A DNA stretch of 37,499 nt, taken from assembly GCA_943329845.2 (NCBI GenBank), contig CALQFM020000039.1, positions 1-37,499 of the forward strand, read 5' to 3'. This stretch comes from Candidatus Kuenenia stuttgartensis. Its GTDB lineage: Bacteria > Pseudomonadota > Alphaproteobacteria > SMXS01. Shown here in pieces: positions 32,678 through 37,499 of the stretch; position 1 is the first letter of the stretch, and each line of letters begins with the position of its first letter. The notes beneath the pieces were generated by a model that was given only the letters and a program-made list of their open reading frames with translations, was not told the origin of the DNA and did no database searches. The position numbers and the translations under genes are program-made.

Positions 32678-32695
32678 GGCGTACTGCCGGGCGTT

Positions 32696-32727
32696 ATGTT
32701 GCAATGCAGCATGAGCTCGACTACAGT
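32696..32727 (+). promoter_or_regulatory. Promoter and overlapping dyad of the ParA-like gene
   Basis: TTGCAA (32699-32704) and TACAGT (32722-32727) are spaced by 17 nt and would start transcription at about 32734, 26 nt before the ATG. A near-perfect inverted repeat, ATGTTGC-AAT-GCAGCAT (32696-32712), covers the -35 and could be an operator. The kinase gene ends 22 nt before the -35 element, so the two genes may be separately transcribed. Confidence 0.42.
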
Positions 32728-32759
32728 CGTTGGTCCAACCCCGTCGACAAGGAACACCC

Positions 32760-33392
32760 ATGGCCGCCAAAACCATCGCCGTTGCTCAGCAGAAGGGTGG
32801 CGCCGGCAAGACCACGCTGGCCGCCCATCTGGGCGTGGCGCTCGCCGGCATGGGCAAGAAGGTGGCGCTGTTCGACGTCGACCCGCAGAAAAGCCTCACG
32901 GCCTGGTTCGAGATGCGCGAGGAACTCCACGGCAGGCAGGAGACGCTCGCGTTCTCCAGCTTCGAGGGCTGGAAGTCGTCCAGCGAGATTTCCCGCGCCA
33001 AGGGATCGGCCGACATCATCCTGATCGACAGCCCGCCCCACGCCGAAACCGCCGCGCGCCTCGCCATCCGCGAGGCCGATCTTGTCGTGGTGCCGGTGCA
33101 GCTCAGCCCCATGGATGTCTGGGCCATGCGCGCCACCCTGCAGATGGCCGAGCGCGAGAAGGCCAAGGTGCTGCTGGTGCTCAACCGGGTGCCGCCGCGC
33201 GGCAGGATGGCCGACGAGATGCGCGCCCGGCTGCACAAGGACAAGCTGCCGCTGGCCGAATCCAGCCTGGGCAACCGCATGGCCTTTGCCGCCAGCCTGC
33301 TCGACGGCCAGGGAGTCACCGAGTCCCAGCCCTCCAGCGTCGCCGCGCTCGAAATCCGGGCGCTGGCCGAGGAAATCCTGAAGGCGCTCTGA
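32760..33392 (+). CDS. ParA/MinD-family ATPase, solitary
   Basis: A 210-residue deviant Walker ATPase. The P-loop is QQKGGAGKTTLAAHLG (about residues 10-25), with the deviant Lys at the KGGAGK start. Walker A' is VALFDVDPQKSLTAWF and Walker B is DIILIDSPPHAETAAR. It lacks an N-terminal DNA-binding extension, as in small ParA or VirC1-like proteins. Such ATPases position DNA or protein cargo on the nucleoid or membrane. No ParB-like gene or parS-like repeat is adjacent, so the cargo is unknown and it is unlikely to be the chromosomal parA itself. AAGGAA lies 6 nt before the ATG. It converges on the GGT gene. Confidence 0.9.
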   Translation: MAAKTIAVAQQKGGAGKTTLAAHLGVALAGMGKKVALFDVDPQKSLTAWFEMREELHGRQETLAFSSFEGWKSSSEISRAKGSADIILIDSPPHAETAARLAIREADLVVVPVQLSPMDVWAMRATLQMAEREKAKVLLVLNRVPPRGRMADEMRARLHKDKLPLAESSLGNRMAFAASLLDGQGVTESQPSSVAALEIRALAEEILKAL

Positions 33393-33396
33393 GCGC

Positions 33397-35142
33397 TCAG
33401 TCGCCCGCCGCGGTGCCCTCGCGGCGCGGATCGGCGCCGCCTTCCAGCGTCCGGCCGCCCTTGCCGTCGTAATGGATCAGGATGCCGTGCAGGCCGCTCG
33501 CCAGCGGGCCTTCCTGCAGGGTGTAGCCCATCGCCGTCAGCCTGTCCTTCTGCTGCCACAGCACACTGTCGCGCTCGAGGATCAGCTTGCCGCCGAAATA
33601 GACCAGGTTGGGCAGGGCGATGGCGTCCTGGATGTTCATTTTCCAGTCCAGCACGCCGACCAGTGTCTTGGCGACGAAGCCGATGATCAGCGGCCCGCCG
33701 GGCGAGCCCACCGTGGCGACCGGGCGGCCCTGCGCATCGAACACGATGGTGGGCGACATGGAACTCAGCGGCCGCTTGCCACCCTGCACCCGGTTGGCGA
33801 CCGGCCTGCCGTCGGCCTCGGGCGCGAAGCTGAAATCGGTCAGTTCGTTGTTCAGCAGGAAGCCGCGCACCATCATCCGGTCGCCGAAGGCGTCCTCGAT
33901 GCTCGCCGTCATGGCGACGGTCCCGCCCCAGCGGTCGACAATGGAAAAGTGTGTCGTCGCCGGCACTTCGGACGGCTCTACGGTCCGGTACGCCTGCCTG
34001 GCGCCGGGCGGCATCCCGGCGGGCGCATCGGGCATCACGGCCCCCGGCTTGACCAGCGCCCGGCGGCTGGCGATGTAGGCGGGATCGATCAGCCCGGCCA
34101 CCGGCACGTCGACGAAATCGGTGTCGCCCAGCCAGGTGGCACGGTCGGCGTAGGCCAGCCGCGCCGCCTCGGCGAACAGGTTGACCGCCTCGGCGCTCGC
34201 CGGCCTGGTCGCGCCGATCTCCAGCCCCTCCAGGATTCCCAGCGTCTGGCCGACGGCGATGCCGCCCGACGATGGCGGGCCCATTCCGCAGATCTTCCAC
34301 ACCCGGTAGGGCAGGCACACCGGGTCGCGTAGCTTGGGCTGGTAGGCGGCGATGTCGGCCGTGGTCAGCTTGCCCGGATTGACCGGCGCATGCTGCACGG
34401 CGGCGGCGATGTCTGCGGCGATGGCACCGGAATAGAACGCCTCCGGATCGGCGGCGACCTTCTCCAGCGTATCGGCCAGCGCCGGGTTCTTCAGCAGGGT
34501 GCCGGGCTGGACCGGCTCGCCCCTGGTGTCGAAGAAGTAGGCGGCGGTTTGGGGAAACTTCTTCAGGTGCTTGTCGGTGCTGATCAGGTAGGTGAAGCGG
34601 GGCGACACAACGAAGCCGTCCCGCGACAGCCTGATCGCCGGCCGGAACAGCTCGGCCCAGGGCAGCTTGCCATGCGCCTTGTGGGCCATGGCCAGCATGC
34701 GGATCACGCCGGGCACGCCGGCCGACTGGCCGCCCGGCATGGCCTCGCCCTTGGGCCGCGGCTTGCTGTCCTTGTCGAGGAACAGCGTCTGGTCGACGGC
34801 GGACGGCGCAGTCTCGCGGCCGTCATAGGCCTGCAGCGTCCTGGCCTTGTCGTCCCAGTAGAGCAGGAACGCACCGCCACCGATGCCCGACGATTGCGGC
34901 TCGACCAGGGTCAGCACCAATTCCACGGTGATTGCCGCGTCGATCGCGTTGCCGCCGCGCCGCAGGATGTCGAGGCCGGCATCCGTGGCGTACGGGTTGG
35001 CCGACGCCACCATCTGGGTCTTCGCCATGACCGGCGCCCTCGCGACGATGGCCTCCGGCGGTTCGGCGATGGGCTTGGGAGCTTCGGCGAATGCCGCGAA
35101 CGGCAGCAGCACGAGGACGGTCAGCAGGAAGCGTGCAGCCAT
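33397..35142 (-). CDS. ggt: Gamma-glutamyltransferase (GGT)
   Basis: A 581-residue periplasmic Ntn-hydrolase that cleaves or transfers the gamma-glutamyl group of glutathione and similar compounds. A Sec signal peptide occupies about the first 21 residues (ending AAFAEA). Conserved blocks are SSGIGGGAFLLYWD, GMGPPSSGGIAVGQ, and the autocleavage site ATTHFSIVD with the Thr-Thr-His at 396-398, where the first Thr becomes the nucleophile of the small subunit. The lid-loop region GFLLNNELTDFSF and SSMSPTIVF are also present. The start at 35142 is preferred because AAAGG is 6 nt away; 35148 is an alternative. It is divergent from the P1 peptidase with 43 nt between starts. Confidence 0.96.
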   Translation of the reverse strand: MAARFLLTVLVLLPFAAFAEAPKPIAEPPEAIVARAPVMAKTQMVASANPYATDAGLDILRRGGNAIDAAITVELVLTLVEPQSSGIGGGAFLLYWDDKARTLQAYDGRETAPSAVDQTLFLDKDSKPRPKGEAMPGGQSAGVPGVIRMLAMAHKAHGKLPWAELFRPAIRLSRDGFVVSPRFTYLISTDKHLKKFPQTAAYFFDTRGEPVQPGTLLKNPALADTLEKVAADPEAFYSGAIAADIAAAVQHAPVNPGKLTTADIAAYQPKLRDPVCLPYRVWKICGMGPPSSGGIAVGQTLGILEGLEIGATRPASAEAVNLFAEAARLAYADRATWLGDTDFVDVPVAGLIDPAYIASRRALVKPGAVMPDAPAGMPPGARQAYRTVEPSEVPATTHFSIVDRWGGTVAMTASIEDAFGDRMMVRGFLLNNELTDFSFAPEADGRPVANRVQGGKRPLSSMSPTIVFDAQGRPVATVGSPGGPLIIGFVAKTLVGVLDWKMNIQDAIALPNLVYFGGKLILERDSVLWQQKDRLTAMGYTLQEGPLASGLHGILIHYDGKGGRTLEGGADPRREGTAAGD

Positions 35143-35185
35143 GATCATCCTTTGATTGGCACGAGGCGGGGCGGTACGGTTGCGC

Positions 35186-36184
35186 ATGATAAGGCCTGGA
35201 CCGCGCAATCTCATCACCGATCTGGACGGCCTGCTGGTCGGCAACGCCGAGGACTGGACCGTTCGCACCGGCACCACCGTGCTGCTGCCCGAGGCGCCGG
35301 CGGTGATGGCCGTCGATGTGCGCGGTGGCGGCCCGGGCACACGCGACACCGAGGCGCTGGCTCCCGACACGCTGGTCGAGACGTTCCATGGCCTGGTGCT
35401 CAGCGGCGGCTCGGTGTTCGGCCTGGCCGCGGCCGACGGGGTCACCGGCTGGCTGTCGGCAAAGGGCGTCGGCCTGCAACTCGGACCGCGCGCCGTGCCG
35501 GTTGTGCCCGCCGCGATCCTGTTCGACCTGGCCAATGGCGGCGACAAGGACTGGGGCGAGGACAACCCCTATCCGGCGCTGGGCCGCGCGGCGTGCGAGG
35601 CGGCCTCGCGCGATTTCCGGCTCGGCAATATTGGCGCGGGCGTGGGCGCCAAGGCCGGCGCGCTGAAGGGCGGGCTGGGCAGTGCGTCACTGTTCACCGA
35701 CGACGGCCTTCAGGTTGGCGCGCTGGTGGCCGCCAACCCGTTCGGCGAGGTGGTGATTCCCGGCACGCGCACCTTCTGGTGCTGGCCGCTCGAGATGGCC
35801 GGGGAGCTGGGCGGGCAGAGACCGCCGGCCGCGCTGCCCGATCCGCTGCCGTCCGGCTTCCCGGCTCACCGTCCCGCGCTGGCCAACACCACCATCGCCG
35901 CGGTCGCCACCAATCTGGCGCTGACCAAGGCGCAGGCCAGGCGGGTCGCCATGATGGCCCAGGACGGCATTGCCCGCGCCGTCCGGCCGGCGCACGCGCC
36001 GTTCGACGGCGACACCGTGTTCGCGGTTGCGACCGGAACGCTGGAGCGGCCGGTCGACGCGCTGCTGTTGGCCCAGGTGGGCGCGTTCGCCGCCGATTGC
36101 CTGGCGCGCGCCATCGCCCGCGCGGTCTATGAAGCCGGAACGCTGGGCGACAAGCCGGGTTACCGCGACCTTGCGGCGGGCTGA
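35186..36184 (+). CDS. P1 family peptidase (DmpA-like, L-aminopeptidase/D-esterase)
   Basis: A 332-residue Ntn-type hydrolase of the DmpA/ThnT family, which is made as a precursor and cleaved into two chains. The first part contains ITDLDGLLVGNAEDWTVRTG and VLSGGSVFGLAAADGV. The N-terminal nucleophile of the second chain should lie in the ANTTIAAVATNLALTK segment, where a Thr after Asn is the usual cleavage site. The end, GAFAADCLARAIARAVYEA, is typical. Substrates range from N-terminal beta- or D-amino acids to pantetheine and peptides. ATG at 35186 is chosen because similarity begins there. It is divergent from ggt, sharing a 43-nt regulatory gap, which hints at joint control in peptide or glutathione turnover (inference). 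Confidence 0.93.
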   Translation: MIRPGPRNLITDLDGLLVGNAEDWTVRTGTTVLLPEAPAVMAVDVRGGGPGTRDTEALAPDTLVETFHGLVLSGGSVFGLAAADGVTGWLSAKGVGLQLGPRAVPVVPAAILFDLANGGDKDWGEDNPYPALGRAACEAASRDFRLGNIGAGVGAKAGALKGGLGSASLFTDDGLQVGALVAANPFGEVVIPGTRTFWCWPLEMAGELGGQRPPAALPDPLPSGFPAHRPALANTTIAAVATNLALTKAQARRVAMMAQDGIARAVRPAHAPFDGDTVFAVATGTLERPVDALLLAQVGAFAADCLARAIARAVYEAGTLGDKPGYRDLAAG

Positions 36185-36187
36185 CCC

Positions 36188-37210
36188 TTATCTCGGATAG
36201 AGCTTGATGGCGGGCGTCGCGCCGGTCTTCAACGGCGTGACGAACACGTCATTGGGGATATCCAGGCCCTTCAGCATGCCGCGGACCTTGCCGAGCTGGG
36301 CGGGCGGCGCGCCGATGGTTTCGACGTCGAAGGCGATGTCGGGATACTGGGCGCGCACCTTGTCGACCACGCCGCGCAGCTTGGTTTCGAACGCCAGGTC
36401 CGGATCCTCGAAGCTCAGCGTGACCAGCGGCTGGCGGCCCTTGAAACGGTCGCCGCTTTCGCGCGGGCCGCTGGCGAGGGCCGCGACAGGTGGCCCGGAC
36501 CTGGGTTTGCGCGCGGTTGGCAGGGCCGGCGGGGCCGACGGCTGCGGCGCCGCCGAGGGGGAGGCAAGCGGCGGCGGCGCGCGATCGAGGCGGCCGGCCT
36601 GCGCCGTGGTCTTGTCCTGCCAGCGCGCCATGGCGTCGCCGATGTCGCGGTTCAGCGCCCCCAGTCCCGCCAGCACCGTGTCGACGGCGCCGCGCAGCGT
36701 CTCGAGCTGGTGCTTCGACGCATCGTCCAGGGTCGCGCGGCCCACCGGCTCCAGGTCGGCGACGAGGCCGCCGGCCGCGGCGGCGTCGGTGCCGACGTCC
36801 TCGCGCAGGCCGCGCAGCCCGTCCACGTCGGCGCTCAGCCGCGACAGGTCGGCCTGGGCCTTGCTCCAGTCGTCCGACGACGTGCCCTTGCCGGCGCCGA
36901 TATCGGCGTCGAGCCGGCCGGACTGGCTGTCCAGATCCCGCTGCAGTTGGGCGAAGCGGTTGCGGTGCTGGTCGAGCTTCGCGCCAAGACCGGCGACCGA
37001 ACCGGATACCTTCGCCATCGCCGCCTGCGCCTGCGACGGCGTGGCCGGAGGCGCGGGCGCTGGCGGCGGCGTCAGGGTCGACGCCTGCTGGAAGCCCGGC
37101 TTCACCTCGGCCGGCACGTCGGCAAGGTTGGGCCACGACCCGCCGCTTTCGCAGCCGGCGAGAACGAGGGTGGCCAGAACCACCAGGCAGCGGCTCATCG
37201 GAACGGGCAT
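36188..37210 (-). CDS. Coiled-coil lipoprotein of unknown function
   Basis: A 340-residue putative lipoprotein. The signal peptide ends in the lipobox LVLAGC (Cys at residue 20), so it is probably lipid-anchored in an envelope membrane. A Pro-rich stretch (TPPPAPAPPATP) leads to about 150 residues of helical, heptad-like sequence with many Leu, Asp and Arg (e.g. KLDQHRNRFAQLQRDLDSQS). A second Pro/Ser-rich linker follows, then an 85-residue C-terminal domain beginning VTLSFEDPDLAFETKLRGVV and ending in IKLYPR. I recognise no family. ATG at 37198 is also possible; longer starts lie at 37255 and 37297. It converges on the P1 peptidase gene. A spacer or peptidoglycan/outer-membrane role would be a guess. 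Confidence 0.72.
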   Translation of the reverse strand: MPVPMSRCLVVLATLVLAGCESGGSWPNLADVPAEVKPGFQQASTLTPPPAPAPPATPSQAQAAMAKVSGSVAGLGAKLDQHRNRFAQLQRDLDSQSGRLDADIGAGKGTSSDDWSKAQADLSRLSADVDGLRGLREDVGTDAAAAGGLVADLEPVGRATLDDASKHQLETLRGAVDTVLAGLGALNRDIGDAMARWQDKTTAQAGRLDRAPPPLASPSAAPQPSAPPALPTARKPRSGPPVAALASGPRESGDRFKGRQPLVTLSFEDPDLAFETKLRGVVDKVRAQYPDIAFDVETIGAPPAQLGKVRGMLKGLDIPNDVFVTPLKTGATPAIKLYPR

Positions 37211-37377
37211 GATACGGCTGGGGAAAGCATTCACGGGTGCGGCGATCTTAGGCATTCGTCCCGGACCCCACAAGCATTCCAACCGGTTCCATCGCATTGC
37301 GCTCCCGTTCCCCTGCTAAATGTCAGGCGCGGCGCGCATGGTTCAAGGCCGATCGCCGAAAGCACCTCCCAGCGGGC

Positions 37378-37406
37378 TTGCAATGGCCGGACGATTTGAG
37401 TAGGTT
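37378..37406 (+). promoter_or_regulatory. Candidate promoter of tRNA-Arg(ACG)
   Basis: TTGCAA (37378-37383) and TAGGTT (37401-37406) with a 17-nt spacer would start transcription at about 37413, ten bases before the tRNA. The -10 match is weak. Confidence 0.4.
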
Positions 37407-37422
37407 CCGCCGCCTACCACAG

Positions 37423-37499
37423 GCGCCCGTAGCTCAGCTGGATAGAGCACCAGACTACGAATCTGGGGGTCGGCGGTTCGAATCCGTCCGGGCGCGCCA
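37423..37499 (+). tRNA. tRNA-Arg(ACG)
   Basis: A complete 77-nt cloverleaf ending exactly at the window edge with encoded CCA. The acceptor GCGCCCG pairs with CGGGCGC. The anticodon stem CCAGA/TCTGG encloses CTACGAA, giving anticodon ACG. Its A34 is normally converted to inosine by TadA to read CGU, CGC and CGA. The D-arm sequence is identical to that of the tRNA-Arg(CCG) at 26614. Confidence 0.97.

Noticed and set aside
34390-36132. 580-codon plus-strand frame over ggt and the P1 peptidase
   Set aside because: Both GGT and the P1 peptidase have intact family motifs in other frames; this frame crosses their divergent promoter gap.

Overview
This is a GC-rich window with dense, intron-free coding, short intergenic gaps and many GTG/TTG starts. 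It reads as the chromosome of an alphaproteobacterium, perhaps Rhodospirillales-like. The best evidence is the minus-strand run rpmH-rnpA-yidD-yidC-engB-argB (31005 down to 26735), a gene order typical of that class. The class call is inference from gene order and style; no 16S gene is present. I see no insertion sequence, phage gene, CRISPR array or plasmid origin.

Layout. (1) 1-9.5 kb is a patchwork of single enzymes: a 5'-truncated radical SAM protein, a gamma-glutamylcyclotransferase-like protein coupled to a luciferase-like oxidoreductase, an NTF2-like protein, an arylamine N-acetyltransferase, an SDR, an OsmC-like protein, a COG4637-type ATPase, a small membrane operon and an MscS channel. 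(2) 9.5-20 kb holds a GT-C-like membrane protein, a three-gene run (amidohydrolase-like protein, medium-chain reductase, methyltransferase), a PQQ sugar dehydrogenase followed by an SDR, a second OsmC protein, a Rieske oxygenase, a third SDR and two uncharacterised genes. (3) 20.1-23.7 kb is a polysaccharide pair: a GH1-like glycosidase behind a glycosyltransferase/UDP-galactopyranose mutase fusion. A beta-class GST and an acyltransferase-3 follow. (4) 25.9-26.7 kb is a toxin-antitoxin module immediately downstream of tRNA-Arg(CCG), with a striking operator array. (5) 26.7-31 kb is the conserved rpmH-to-argB core. (6) 31.2-37.5 kb holds an orphan histidine kinase, a solitary ParA-type ATPase, gamma-glutamyltransferase divergent from a P1-family peptidase, a coiled-coil lipoprotein and tRNA-Arg(ACG).

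How it works together. The core run makes ribosomal protein L34, the RNase P protein, the YidD/YidC membrane insertion machinery, a ribosome-assembly GTPase and the second enzyme of arginine synthesis. The accessory genes suggest a generalist handling xenobiotics, aromatics and thiols (NAT, GST, Rieske oxygenase, LLM oxidoreductase, several SDRs, GGCT, GGT, OsmC). None forms a complete pathway here.

I did not find a clearly new multi-gene defence or biosynthetic system. The most notable signals are: three tandem dyads built from GCGAT half-sites over an apparently leaderless toxin promoter; an amidohydrolase-like protein that has lost most metal ligands; an SDR whose catalytic Lys is Asn; a one-cysteine OsmC protein with an SFPASDPP tail; a perfect 10-bp inverted repeat in the leader of an NTF2-like gene; and an orphan minus-strand terminator-like hairpin upstream of rpmH.
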